Below the pieces are notes generated by a model that did no database searches, had not been told where the DNA came from, and worked only from the letters and a program-made list of their open reading frames with translations. A program made the translations under genes and the position numbers. This document shows positions 7,068-16,763 of a stretch of DNA of 64,000 nt, one piece after another (position 1 is the stretch's first letter; each line of letters begins with the position of its first letter). The stretch covers positions 1 through 64,000 of the forward strand of contig CAIZNN010000264.1 in the NCBI GenBank assembly GCA_903934285.1, read 5' to 3'. The stretch comes from Akkermansiaceae bacterium (GTDB lineage Bacteria; Verrucomicrobiota; Verrucomicrobiia; Verrucomicrobiales; Akkermansiaceae).

Positions 7068-9176
7068 ATGCCTCGCATCACCTCCCATCAAACCATGCCA
7101 GCCCGCGATTGGATGTTTTCCCATGCCGGTGTCCCCTTCCTGCTGATGATTGCCGCGGCGGCAATCGCCGCGCCGCCCGGCACAGCGCAGCCACCCATTA
7201 CCAATCTGAGCGAACTGGTGGTAACCGCCGAGCGACAACCCGCCGGCAGCTTGCTGAGCGCGGAAGCACTCGACCTGTCCTCCGCTGCCACGCTCACCGC
7301 CACCGATACCGCCGGGCTGCTGCGCCACCTCCCCGGCGTGGCCATCGTGCGCAATGGTCCGCAGACCGGCATCGTCCAATTGCACGGCCTCAGCGGGGAT
7401 CGCGTGCGCATCGCGGTGGATGGCATGGCGATCACGCCGGCCTGCCCCAACCACATGGACCCACCGTTGCACTATCTGGCACCGGGCAGCGTCGATTCGC
7501 TGCGGGTCATGGCCGGCATCAGCCCGGTCAGCGCGGGCGGCGATAGCATCGCTGGCTCGGTCAGCGTCGAATCGCCCGCGTCACGCTTCGCGGATGGTGC
7601 CGACTGGTTCACCTCGGCACGTCTCGCCACCGCCTACCGCGGCAGCAATGACAGCTTCGGCATGGAGGCGGGATCCAGCATCGCCAACGCAACTGCCAGT
7701 GCCTCCTATCAGGGTGCGTGGACGAGCGCCGACGACCTCAGGTTTCCCGGTGGACGGGTGAGTGACACCGGCTACCATACCCAAAGCCACCGCATAATGC
7801 TCGGCCACAAAGTTGGCCAGGGCGTGCTGGCGATCGATGCGGGTTTGCTGCGGACCGGCGACTCGGGTACGCCCGCCCTGCCCATGGACATGATCGAGGA
7901 CGACGGCTGCAACCTCGGCGCCAGATTCAACAGCTCCTGCGACTTTGGCACCTGGAGCGCGCGAGTTTACTACCACCACATCGACCACCTGATGGACAAC
8001 TTCAGCATGCGCCCCCTGGTGGCAGGTGCCATGCCGATGTTCTCTCCTGCCACCAGTGACGACATCGGCGGCAACCTCAATCTCAGCGTCGAGCGCCATG
8101 ACCACACCCTCCGCATCGGCAGCGACTTCCACACCAACCGGTTCGACGCCCGGCAACAAAACGCCAGCACCGGCATGCTCCAGGATACGCTCCATGAGGT
8201 CACCCGCAGCCGGTTAGGTGCCTATCTGGAAGTGGAAAGCCGGTGGACCAACCGCTGGAGCACCCAGGCCGGCCTGCGCAGCGACATCGTGCTGAGCCGT
8301 GCCGCGGCCTTGGACCACTGACTCCCCGCCAGCGCTGCCGACGCCGCGGCATTCAATGCCAGTGACCGCGGGTTCACCGATGTGAACTTCGATGCCTTTG
8401 CCGCGATCCGTTGCACCGCCAGCGCGCACAGCACGTATGAAGTGGCCGTCGCCCGCAAGAACCGTTCTCCCAACGGGGTCGAACGCTACCTCTGGACGCC
8501 GCTCTCCGCCAGCGCCGGCGAGGCCGATGGCCGCACCTATCTCGGCAAGCTCGACCTCGATCCGGAAACCTCCCACCAAATCGCCTGCACCGGCGCTTGG
8601 CATGACGCCAAGCGGCAATTCAAGCTCACGGCGTTTTACAACCGCATCAGTGACTACATTCAAGGCTCGCCCATCGCCCGCGTGGTTGCCGCAAAACCGG
8701 TGCTGCAATACCAAAACTTCGATCCCGTCGATCTATTCGGCCTCGACGCGCAGGCCGCCTGGCAGATCGACAAGCACTTTCGCATGCGCGGCAGCCTCAG
8801 TTACGTCCGCGGCAAAAACCATGACAGCGACGACAATCTCTACCGCATCGCCCCCTTGCGTGGCACGCTTGGACTCGACTACCTCGCCGGCGCCTGGGAA
8901 AGCAGCGTCGAACTCGATCTGGCGGATGCCCAAAACGACGTCGCCGCTTACAACCACGAGGCACGATCCGCAGGCTACGCCCTCGTTCACTTGCGCGCCG
9001 GCTACACTTTCTCTAACCACATCAAGGTGCGCGCCGGCATCGAGAACCTGTGCAACCAATCCTACAGCGACCATCTGGGTGGAATCAACCGCGTGGCTCG
9101 CAGCGCGGTCCCTGTCGGCACCCGCATCCCCGGTGCCGGACGCTTCTTCTACCTCGCCTGCTCGCGCGACTTCTAA
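7068..9176 (+). pseudogene. TonB-dependent metal receptor interrupted by an in-frame TGA
   Basis: A signal peptide (FLLMIAAAAIAAPPGTAQ) is followed by a plug domain (LSELVVTAERQ ... LRHLPGVAIVRNGPQTGIVQLHGLSGDRVRIAVDGM) and a beta-barrel ending in Phe. The segment PACPNHMDPPLHYLAPG is typical of receptors annotated as TonB-dependent copper receptors (OprC/NosA type). A TGA at 8319-8321 stops the frame after ...RAAALDH, but the same frame continues open to 9176 with clear barrel sequence (GIENLCNQSYSDHLGG). It is one point change from a full 702-residue gene. Start 7068 or 7095; both precede the leader. The metal could be copper or, given the neighbours, zinc. Confidence 0.8.
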
Positions 9177-9319
9177 CATGAATCGGCCTGGCCATCCGGG
9201 ACGCTCGTTGCTGGCCATCCGGGCAAGCTCGTTGCTACCCATCGCATGCAGCGGGCAATCATGCATGGAGGCTGTGGCGACTCATCAAGCTGAGCGAGGG
9301 CAGCCCGGCCAGAGCTCTT

Positions 9320-11461
9320 TCACTGCGCCTGCGGCAGCGCAGCGAGCGGGAAATGCAGCGTGCCGCCCTGCTGCGCTGCCATCCGTTTGGTGCTGCCGTC
9401 CGGCAAGTGCACGACGATTGCCTTGCAGTTGGCGGCGAGCGGTTGCACTTCAAGCGTCGCGGAGTGGCCGTCCGTGGCGGCCTGCACGGTGAGGTTGAGC
9501 GGCCCGAACGGAGTCGCCACGCCGTTGAGGCGCGTGAGCATGCCTGGGCCGGCCCACGCGCGCGGGTAACCTTCCAACAGGTGCATCTCGTCGCCGCGCT
9601 CGAGGGCGAGCAGATGCACGGTGAGGCGGATGAATTCGGCGCTGGCCCAGTTGTGCGGCATGTCGCCGACTTTCTTGAAGGATGCACCCGTGAGCGCCTG
9701 TTCTTCACGCCAGACCAGGACCGGCGCGGCGTGGTTGGCGAAGGCGTAGAGGGCGTCCGCCGCCTTGCGGCCCTCGCCTTGCCAGAGCCAGGCGTGAGCG
9801 TAGAATGAGGCGAAATAATTCCAAATGCCCGAGGCGTCCCACCCGGTGCCAAAGACCATGCCCTCGCGCTCGGTGGCGGCTAGCATCGCCAGGTTGCCGG
9901 CCACCAGCGGATCGTCCTTGGCAAAAAGTTGCCCGGGATAGACTGCGTGACAAAATGCCCACTGCGCCCGCTGTGGCAACTGGTGCGTCCCGGCCTCGCC
10001 CATCAAGATGGGCAGGTACGCGTTGCCATGCGGGTCTTTGCCCATGTCGCGCTTGGCCGCATGGCGGAAAGCACTCATGAAATCATCGTATTCGTGCTGC
10101 CAGACCTCAGCCTGCTGCGCCTTCCCCAGCCAGCGCGCGCCCTCAATGAATGAGCGCAGCCCCACCAGGCTCCAGTAGGGATTGGTGTATTCGGCATGCA
10201 CACCACCGATGCCACCGTCGGGAAAGCCGGGCGGCACCAAGCCGTCATCGAGCGGCGTGGCATTCTCGAGCGTGCGCTGGCGCAGCCCCTTGATGGCTCC
10301 GGCGATGCGCGCGAGTTTTGGCCAGATGGACTCCAGCCAAGCCTTGTCCTGCGTGAGTTGGGCATGGCGGACGCAGGTCCACAGCACGATGCCGTTTTCC
10401 TTGGGGAAATTCTCCATCACTTCGATGCGGCCATCCGGCTTCTGAAAAGTCAGTTCGTAGGCCACCCCATTGCGGGCGTCCTGCCCCGCGCCCACCATCG
10501 CCGCCGCCTCTAACAGGAATGCGCCGTCCACGATCCACAGACCGCGATAACAGGTCGGGCCGACTTGGAACGCCGGCAGTCCAGCCTTGATCTCGCGGGC
10601 CTGCCAGATGTTGCGGATGGAGGAATCCACCAGCGCCTGAATGCCCGCATCGGGCACTTGCACGCGGCCAAACGGCAGCGCGGCGTTCTCCCAATATGCC
10701 ACCGCGCGGTCGCGACTCACCAGCGCCTGCGCGAGGGTGGCAGGCTCTAACGAAATCGTGGGGCCGGCGCTATAGAGCACGAAGAACGCCGCGCTCTTGC
10801 CTGCCGGAACGCTCAACGCCTCAAGCTGGATCGCGCGGCGCGTCTGCTTCTGCTCCGCTAGGCCGGTCATTTTCAGCGACGAGGTGATGGTCTCGTGACC
10901 ACCGACCGTCACCTCCCGCGCTTCCTCTCGGAACGCAAAAGCCAGCTCGGTGTCCACGATCAAGCGGGGTTGCAGGATGCGTGCGACGGTGCCGTGGTTC
11001 GTCACGCGGACGAGGAGCAAGTCGTTCCGCGCCGGGCCACTGGGCTTGCTCGCATGCTGCGCTGCCGGGGCGGCGGCAGGGGGCTGCCGCAGGTCCGTCA
11101 CGGCGAAGGCTTCTTCCTCAATCTGCAGCCCGTCGGCCGCCCGCAGCGTCCGCACAATGGGCACGCGGGGCGAAACAAGCTCCTGCTTCCGCCACACCGC
11201 AGCACCTATGACCTCCACGCCGATGCGCGTGGCGAACTCACGTCCGCCCCGATTGTAGTGATAGAGGAGTTCTCCACTGCGATCCACCAGCGACTTGTTT
11301 GGGTCATCCGGCAGGCAGATGGCCGTTTGCCATTGCTGCGGCGAGTAGCGGAAATCAACCACGTCCGGTGCCGCGTCCGCCGTGGCAAGCCCCAGCGCTT
11401 GAGGGCCTGCGGCGGCCAGAATTCCAAGCATGGCCCAATGTGGGCATCTCGTCTTGAGCAT
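9320..11461 (-). CDS. secreted six-hairpin glycosidase-like protein
   Basis: 713 residues with an N-terminal signal peptide (MLGILAAAGPQALGLATADA). The central part (IWQAREIKAGLPAFQVGPTCYRGLWIVDGAFLLEAAAMVG ... EYTNPYWSLVGLRSFIEGA) resembles the alpha/alpha toroid of six-hairpin glycosidases such as GH78/GH95 relatives; WIVDGAF and the Glu of MENFPKENGIVLW are candidate acidic residues. Probably acts on a polysaccharide in the periplasm or outside. It faces the palindrome at 11698-11723 with ~240 bp of gene-free sequence between. Confidence 0.7.
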   Translation of the reverse strand: MLKTRCPHWAMLGILAAAGPQALGLATADAAPDVVDFRYSPQQWQTAICLPDDPNKSLVDRSGELLYHYNRGGREFATRIGVEVIGAAVWRKQELVSPRVPIVRTLRAADGLQIEEEAFAVTDLRQPPAAAPAAQHASKPSGPARNDLLLVRVTNHGTVARILQPRLIVDTELAFAFREEAREVTVGGHETITSSLKMTGLAEQKQTRRAIQLEALSVPAGKSAAFFVLYSAGPTISLEPATLAQALVSRDRAVAYWENAALPFGRVQVPDAGIQALVDSSIRNIWQAREIKAGLPAFQVGPTCYRGLWIVDGAFLLEAAAMVGAGQDARNGVAYELTFQKPDGRIEVMENFPKENGIVLWTCVRHAQLTQDKAWLESIWPKLARIAGAIKGLRQRTLENATPLDDGLVPPGFPDGGIGGVHAEYTNPYWSLVGLRSFIEGARWLGKAQQAEVWQHEYDDFMSAFRHAAKRDMGKDPHGNAYLPILMGEAGTHQLPQRAQWAFCHAVYPGQLFAKDDPLVAGNLAMLAATEREGMVFGTGWDASGIWNYFASFYAHAWLWQGEGRKAADALYAFANHAAPVLVWREEQALTGASFKKVGDMPHNWASAEFIRLTVHLLALERGDEMHLLEGYPRAWAGPGMLTRLNGVATPFGPLNLTVQAATDGHSATLEVQPLAANCKAIVVHLPDGSTKRMAAQQGGTLHFPLAALPQAQ

Positions 11462-11697
11462 AGGTTGTTTGATTTGCCATGGATCTAACTTCTGAAAACC
11501 GCGGCCAGGGCGATGCAGGGCACGCAGCCCAGCAAAGTCGTTTGCAGCAGGATGGAGGCACGGTTCATGGGCGTGAGTTTTCGGGTTGGAGGGTGATTGG
11601 CTTGGGGGGTACGGGGCCGGCTTGGAGTTTCTTGCGGGAAGTCATGCCCCAGGTGTCAGATGATTTTCAGATCGGGCGTGCATGCGTTTCCGCCGCG

Positions 11698-11723
11698 GTT
11701 ATGAGCACACGCCAGCAATTAAC
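11698..11723. promoter_or_regulatory. palindromic operator, copy 4 (with 4-bp insertion)
   Basis: GTTATGAGCACACGCCAG followed by CAATTAAC: the left arm and core match the other copies, the right arm is displaced by 4 bp. It precedes the small His/Cys membrane protein, the outer-membrane protein and, before prophage insertion, znuACB, all in the same direction. This links the motif to zinc uptake. Confidence 0.55.
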
Positions 11724-11870
11724 AAGCACTTTTTCCTCAAAAGCTCGCTCCCGCCGCCGCCTGCCTGCGCGCGATGGCCCGATTCCAGTCATCGCTTGAC
11801 ACCGGTCGTGAATGGGCTACGGTCGCGGCCAGCCGGCAGGCACCCCGCGCCGGCGCGCTTGCTCCCTCCG

Positions 11871-12194
11871 ATGTCTCAGCCCCGCCCTATCAAACCCTTC
11901 TGGACACTCACGGCGCTTGTCGTGTTGGTGCAGTTGCTGATGGTGCAGGCGATGGCGGCCAGCGGCGCGCTGCACAAGCGCTGCCACGACCACGCCGACG
12001 AGGGCGACCACCAGTGTGCGGTGACCATGCTGCTCAATGGCGGTTATGACACCGTGGCACCGCGGGTGGTGCCCATCGGCCGCCAGGATGCCGCACCACC
12101 GCCCGCAGCGGTGGCCGCGCCGCGCCCGGTTGATGCCGCGCCACCCCACCTGCGCGGTGGGGTGTTGGCGCACGCACCGCCAAGGGGACCGTAA
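11871..12194 (+). CDS. small membrane protein with His/Cys motif (DUF2946-like)
   Basis: 107 residues from the ATG at 11871. One N-terminal hydrophobic helix (LTALVVLVQLLMVQAMAASGAL) is followed by HKRCHDHADEGDHQCAV, a dense His/Cys/Asp cluster suited to metal binding, and a Pro/Ala-rich tail. Similar short proteins often sit beside TonB-dependent metal receptors or metal ABC transporters. It is the first gene after operator copy 4 and lies 113 bp before the interrupted outer-membrane gene. Confidence 0.65.
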   Translation: MSQPRPIKPFWTLTALVVLVQLLMVQAMAASGALHKRCHDHADEGDHQCAVTMLLNGGYDTVAPRVVPIGRQDAAPPPAAVAAPRPVDAAPPHLRGGVLAHAPPRGP

Positions 12195-12307
12195 GGTACG
12201 GTTGCATCCTCTTGAATGTGTCTTAAGCGGCTAGACGGCGCCTTGGCGGCGCGTGTCGTCGGCCCGCAATCCATTTTGGCGCCGCCCGCCTCATCTAACA
12301 TCTATCC

Positions 12308-12721
12308 ATGAAATCAATTTCTTCAATCGTACCCACCCATCCAATCGCCCGCGCCGCCGTCCAGGCCCTCAGCCTGCTGGCCGCCACCACGCCCTTCGCC
12401 TTGGCTGAGGATACCGCCGATCCGGCTCGAGCCGAGATCGCCGAGCTCCGCCAACAAGTCCAGGACCTAACCAAACTAGTCAGGGATCTCCAGCAGCAAG
12501 TCACTGCCCGGCCTGCCGCCGTCCCCGCCGCGCCAACCGCACCGGCGGCCGCTTCGACGGTTGCCATCACCGCAGCGCCGCCACCTCAGGAGCCGGATCT
12601 AACACCAGAGCCGCCTGCCGATCCGTTGCCCGCGCCGAAGCGCGCCGATTTGAGCATTTTCAACCCGGAAATCTCGGTGGCCATCGACGCCATCGGCTCG
12701 TACTCGAAGAGCGCCGACAAA
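12308..12721 (+). pseudogene. zinc-operon outer-membrane protein, 5' part (prophage-interrupted)
   Basis: Encodes the first ~137 residues: a signal peptide (LLAATTPFALA), a coiled-coil segment (AEIAELRQQVQDLTKLVRDLQQQV), a Pro/Ala linker and the first barrel strand (LSIFNPEISVAIDAIGSYSKSAD). The prophage begins right after GAC AA. Joining GAC to AAC TTC at 48071 restores one frame of about 490 residues. Without that join a few phage-encoded residues and a stop at 12742 follow, so only a short non-functional product can be made. Confidence 0.85.
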
Positions 12722-12768
12722 TGTAAGCGACTCGCGTTTTGAGAAAAATGGACAGTGATTTGAGAAAA
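12722..12768. promoter_or_regulatory. prophage left end with transposase-binding repeats
   Basis: Begins TG, as in Mu-type ends, and carries TTTGAGAAAAA at 12738-12748 and TTTGAGAAAA at 12759-12768, 21 bp apart, separated by ATGGACAGTGA. The same sequence recurs inverted at the right end. The following 160 bp up to the first gene hold nothing else I can name. Confidence 0.7.
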
Positions 12769-12927
12769 CCGTCACTCGCGGCAGGCGGCCAAGAGGTCGG
12801 CGCTGGCGCTCCATGCCGCCACCGGGGAGAAGAGTTCACGTGTCGCTCGCTGGCTGGTGGTGGCACGGGCGCGGGCAACGCGACGACCGAGAACGCCGCG
12901 CCGTCAGGGAGGAGGGAGACTTGGGGT

Positions 12928-13386
12928 TTAGACCATGGAAAGGCCCGCTTGGCGGGCCACCTCGCCCATTGCCGCTAGGAACGTGCCCGCAAAGACAGGG
13001 TCTGCCGCGCAAAGCGCGAAGCAATCGGGGATTATGTGGGTGGTGCGGTCAGCAAACACAAGCGTCGCCGTGACGAGGAGCGCTGGGTCAGGGGCCGCGA
13101 CTACTATGGCTGTTAAGGACGCGGCCTTATTGGCTTGCCTCTTGCATTCATCGGTCAGCGCGAGCAAGACGGCGCTGAGGGCAGGGTCGGTTGCCCGCTG
13201 GCTTGCGAGGTCTGGTATGTTCACCTTGGCTCCTCCTGTGGACAGGAGTTGCGCTCCGTTATAGGGCAGCAGGTCGCCATCAATAAGCCCCCGTGGCCGC
13301 TCAGCGGTAGGCAGGATTACGGCCAGCTTGGTGACCCACATGCCGACGAATGGGGCTGGGGTGGTCGGGGAAGGGTTGGCAATCAT
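12928..13386 (-). CDS. hypothetical phage protein downstream of the tail fibre
   Basis: 152 residues, last gene of the late operon. No known domain recognised. The middle is helical and Ala/Leu rich (LSAVLLALTDECKRQANKAASLTAIVVAA), the ends are mixed. In Mu-like phages this position usually holds a fibre-assembly or host-range gene, which is only a positional guess here. The gap to the fibre stop is 18 bp, so it is cotranscribed. Confidence 0.6.
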   Translation of the reverse strand: MIANPSPTTPAPFVGMWVTKLAVILPTAERPRGLIDGDLLPYNGAQLLSTGGAKVNIPDLASQRATDPALSAVLLALTDECKRQANKAASLTAIVVAAPDPALLVTATLVFADRTTHIIPDCFALCAADPVFAGTFLAAMGEVARQAGLSMV

Positions 13387-13404
13387 TTCGGTTTTGTTGT
13401 GTGG

Positions 13405-14610
13405 TTAGTAAGCGTTGAGGAACCCGAGCCCGGTTGCCGGGTTATAGGGAATGGGGTTGGCTATCCCAGAGGCTATATCCCAATAACCCCCGTGAATATC
13501 CGTTGAGAAAGACATCCATCCGTAAGCATCAGTGCCCGTGCATTTGAAGATGCCCCCAAACATGCTAAAGGTGTACATCATCACCGCCGCAAAGGTGAAC
13601 CTCGAATTATTCCAGATGACGGCGCTGACCCAGTATGAATCCGCGCGCAGGGTAATATCGCTGCTATTTATGGTGCAGTTGCTCATATAAGTCGCCTGCT
13701 CAAACGTCCCCCCGTTGACCGTGATATAGGAAAGGTTTACGCCTAGCTTGGCCTTGCCGGAAATCGTGAAGCCCGTGCCGAGCTGCGTTATATAGGTCCC
13801 CTCGGGCGGGTACATGTCATAATAGTCCCCGGTGACCACAACGGTTTCGGAGGGAGCCCCGGTGGCAAGCTCAAGGTCGCTGTTTTTGTAGATGTTGTCA
13901 GCCACCCATGGGATCGAAGGAGCAGGGTCGGTAGCCGCAGCATTAAGAAACCAGTTGTTTAGGTTGTACCATTTCGAGTCAGTGCTAGGCTTGAAATGGA
14001 GCGTGGGTGCTGGCGGATTAATAGCGTCGGAGAGGGAGCGCAGGAACCATTGGCCCCCGGCCACGCCCACCAGCTCCGCTATATAAACGCCTCCCTCCAG
14101 CTTCTTGGGGAGGGTGATGCCGGGCGCGATATAGGCATCAAAGTTTAGGTTTGGACAATTCCCGTAAGGATTGTCGATGTAGAGGAAGAGCCGCGCGCCC
14201 TCGACGGAATTATCCACCCCTATGGTGTGGTTCGGGGAGGCGTTTAGGACCAAGGATAAACTTTGGTTCGGCCCGTCAACAAAATCCAGCTCAATGGCTG
14301 AGGCTGAGAATGGCCCCGCCGGGATCGGAGCGCCCAAGCCCAGCGCCCCCAACGCGCCATTCCTGTCTGCCTCAAGCCTATCGTTCAGCGCGGAGGGCGG
14401 GTCCGGCACGCCATCGGTGACGCTGACCAGGCCGGTGCCGGCCGGGGCCGGGCCAGCCGGGCCGGGAGCCCCGGCGAGGCTGGCCAACCACGCGGCGCGC
14501 GAGCCGGTGAAGCCCTCGGCCAGAGCGAGCTGATAGGCGTCGCGCACCGGGGTGGAGTTCACCGTTACCGGAGCGGGCGGTGCGGTGGTGATGTTGACGG
14601 TGGTGGCCAT
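13405..14610 (-). CDS. tail fibre / receptor-binding protein
   Basis: 401 residues from the ATG at 14610. The N-terminus contains a short collagen-like stretch (GAPGPAGPAPAG) and a phage fibre-like DAYQLALAEGFTGSRAAWLASL segment; the rest is beta-rich and aromatic (YYDMYPPEGTYITQLGTGFTISGKAKLG...), as expected of a beta-helical fibre. Position after baseplate genes supports this. Base composition is lower in GC towards the 3' end, suggesting a swapped host-specificity module. Confidence 0.7.
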   Translation of the reverse strand: MATTVNITTAPPAPVTVNSTPVRDAYQLALAEGFTGSRAAWLASLAGAPGPAGPAPAGTGLVSVTDGVPDPPSALNDRLEADRNGALGALGLGAPIPAGPFSASAIELDFVDGPNQSLSLVLNASPNHTIGVDNSVEGARLFLYIDNPYGNCPNLNFDAYIAPGITLPKKLEGGVYIAELVGVAGGQWFLRSLSDAINPPAPTLHFKPSTDSKWYNLNNWFLNAAATDPAPSIPWVADNIYKNSDLELATGAPSETVVVTGDYYDMYPPEGTYITQLGTGFTISGKAKLGVNLSYITVNGGTFEQATYMSNCTINSSDITLRADSYWVSAVIWNNSRFTFAAVMMYTFSMFGGIFKCTGTDAYGWMSFSTDIHGGYWDIASGIANPIPYNPATGLGFLNAY

Positions 14611-14617
14611 GGGGAAT

Positions 14618-14974
14618 TCAGATGGTTTCCAACACCTCGATCTCGTCGGCGAGGTAGGTTTTGGGGCGGCCGGTGGTGGAGGTGTCGAGGCAGCGCAGCC
14701 GCCAGGTCCATTTGCCGAAGGTGAGGCCGGCGACGAGTTGCGGCGGGACCGAGATTTCCCAGGTGGCGGCGGAGACGATGGTGATTTGGCCTGGGGTGGC
14801 GCTGCTGAGTTCGACGACTGTGGACGGCACGGCGCCGGGCTTTTTGAAGCGCATCTTCGCGCTGGCCAGCGGTACTGGCGGGGCGGCACCGTTGATGGTG
14901 ATGGTGAGGGATGGGATGCCGTCCCATTCGTCTCCTTCGGTGAATTTTTCGAGTGCGAGTTTGGCGGGGATCAT
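14618..14974 (-). CDS. small baseplate-associated protein
   Basis: 118 residues, beta-rich: LTITINGAAPPVPLASAKMRFKK ... EISVPPQLVAGLTFGKWTWRLRCLD. The pattern resembles the short immunoglobulin-like upper-baseplate proteins found between hub and fibre genes. Eight bases separate it from the fibre start and the hub-like gene ends just upstream, so it is within one operon. No catalytic motif. Confidence 0.55.
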   Translation of the reverse strand: MIPAKLALEKFTEGDEWDGIPSLTITINGAAPPVPLASAKMRFKKPGAVPSTVVELSSATPGQITIVSAATWEISVPPQLVAGLTFGKWTWRLRCLDTSTTGRPKTYLADEIEVLETI

Positions 14975-14981
14975 GGGGGTG

Positions 14982-16763
14982 TCAGCCGGGTTCGTAGTTA
15001 TCTTCCTGGGGGATGCGGAGCCGGTCCACCAGCGAGGAGAAATTCATGCGCGGGCTCGGGCCGATGGTCACCGTGGCGGCGAGGGTTTGGAGGTCGATGG
15101 AGGTTTCGGCCACCGGGACTTTCATCGAGTGCCACTCCGCGGGCACCTCGTCGCCTCGCACGCTGACAAAATCCCCCGGCAGCGGCACGCTCGGCGCGCT
15201 GGGAGAGAGGGAGATTTCCCCCTTGTAGGGAGTCCAGTTTTGGCGGGCGAAGTAGTTGGCCGCCAGGTCCGGCGGGGCTTCCACGAATTCCGCGCGTTCG
15301 ATGAACGCGCTGGAGCCGGCGGCGGCCGCCGCCTTGCCGGCCGCCGCCACCGCGCTGGGGGCCATGTTGATGGCGTCCACCGCGAGGTTGCAGCCGTAGC
15401 GCTGGATCTTGCGCCATTTCGAGTCCGCGTCCGCCTGGCTTACGGCTTGGCCCGAGATCCACCCGGTGAGGTAGCCGGCATAGCCTGGGCTGGCGGAGGC
15501 TTGGAGCGCGGCCATCCCGACGTTGGAATCCAGCGTGCCGCGGGACGCATAAAAATCCCCGCGGATGTATCGGGTTTCCTTGGTGGCGCCGGCCGCCGCC
15601 AGTTCGCCGGCGGTGAAGGCGTCGGCTTCGATGGGGTACCAGCCGGTGGCCGGCGCGCCTCCGGAGGTATAGAGCCCCAGCGCTATGATGGCCATCGAGT
15701 CCGTATATTCCCATGGCGGCCCGTTCCAGTTGCAGCCGGTGTAGAGAGTGGCGTAGAAGCCCCCCGAGGGCGACATGGAGAACCCCGGTTGTGCCGCCAC
15801 CGCCGCCGTCAGGTTGGCGTCGCGGGTCACCAGGGAGGACCAGGTCAGCGGGATCTGGGCGGAGGCGGCCGCCGCATCGATGCTGGCGCCTACAGCGTCC
15901 ACGCTGGCCTGTGCCATGGCCACGGCTTTTTGGGCGGTGGTGAGGGCCTCGCTCACCAGCATGTCGCTGCGTTCCTGGCCGGAGAGGTAGAGCGAGAGTT
16001 GGCGGTTGGCTTCCGCGGTGTCGTCGCCGGCGCTTTGGACCAGGAAGAGCACCACGTCGTCGCCATCGCGGCGGGCGTAGGCGAAGGAGACGGCCAGCGC
16101 GCGGGCTTCCGGGTAGGGGGTGAGCGAAACCCCGGTGGCGCGGTGGCCATCGCTTTCCAGGTCGATGACGGTTTCGGGCGCCTCGCCGCGGGTGAGGAAG
16201 CAGAGCGTCTGCACGGTGCCTGCATAGCTCATGCGGGACACGCAGGACGGGTCCCATTTGAGCGCGTCTTCCAGCGCGCCGGCGATGGAGTTGGCGCGGA
16301 ACGCCATTTTGGGCACCGGGTAGAAGCCGGGCATGCTGGCCGGCGCGGCGATGGGCAGCCCGGCGCTGATGCCGCGGCCCAGGATATCGAGCAGCAGCGC
16401 GCCGAGGTCGCGGGCGGGGTAGAGCACGAAGGCGCGGGCGGCATCGAGCAGCGGGGTTTCCAGCAGGCCCTTGTAGGCGTTGGAAACCGTGAAGCTGTAC
16501 GTGCGCTCGGCGTAGGAAAACGCGCGCTTGCAGATGCCGGCAAACAGCAGCACCCCGGCGGCGTCTTTGAGGCTGAGCCACTGCTCGTCGTCCGGGATCA
16601 CCCGGCCTGGCTTGGCGCGCTGGGTGAAGCGCAGCTCATCGGCGTCGAGCGAGCGCAGGGTGAGGCTGGCATCCAGCACCCCGAGCGCCTCCAGGGAATA
16701 GCCCTCCGGCCCCAGCGTGCGCCCGGCCTGCCCGTGCAAATAGAATGGCGGCGCGTAGATCAT
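14982..16763 (-). CDS. baseplate/tail hub-like protein
   Basis: 593 residues. The N-terminal ~230 residues (MIYAPPFYLHGQAG ... ITDDEQWLSLKDAAGVLLFAGICKRAF-type strands) look like a tail hub domain, followed by a helical Ala-rich section (LTTAQKAVAMAQASVDAVGASIDAAAASA) and a Trp/Tyr-rich middle. It sits immediately after the tape measure, where the hub is normally encoded; the start overlaps the tape-measure stop by 4 bp. I could not assign it to a specific Mu protein. Confidence 0.6.
   Translation of the reverse strand: MIYAPPFYLHGQAGRTLGPEGYSLEALGVLDASLTLRSLDADELRFTQRAKPGRVIPDDEQWLSLKDAAGVLLFAGICKRAFSYAERTYSFTVSNAYKGLLETPLLDAARAFVLYPARDLGALLLDILGRGISAGLPIAAPASMPGFYPVPKMAFRANSIAGALEDALKWDPSCVSRMSYAGTVQTLCFLTRGEAPETVIDLESDGHRATGVSLTPYPEARALAVSFAYARRDGDDVVLFLVQSAGDDTAEANRQLSLYLSGQERSDMLVSEALTTAQKAVAMAQASVDAVGASIDAAAASAQIPLTWSSLVTRDANLTAAVAAQPGFSMSPSGGFYATLYTGCNWNGPPWEYTDSMAIIALGLYTSGGAPATGWYPIEADAFTAGELAAAGATKETRYIRGDFYASRGTLDSNVGMAALQASASPGYAGYLTGWISGQAVSQADADSKWRKIQRYGCNLAVDAINMAPSAVAAAGKAAAAAGSSAFIERAEFVEAPPDLAANYFARQNWTPYKGEISLSPSAPSVPLPGDFVSVRGDEVPAEWHSMKVPVAETSIDLQTLAATVTIGPSPRMNFSSLVDRLRIPQEDNYEPG

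Noticed and set aside
8319-8321. Selenocysteine or TGA recoding in the TonB receptor
   Set aside because: No Cys/Sec position is expected in this part of the barrel, TGA is a normal stop elsewhere in the window, and no SECIS-like hairpin was evident after it. A nonsense mutation is simpler.
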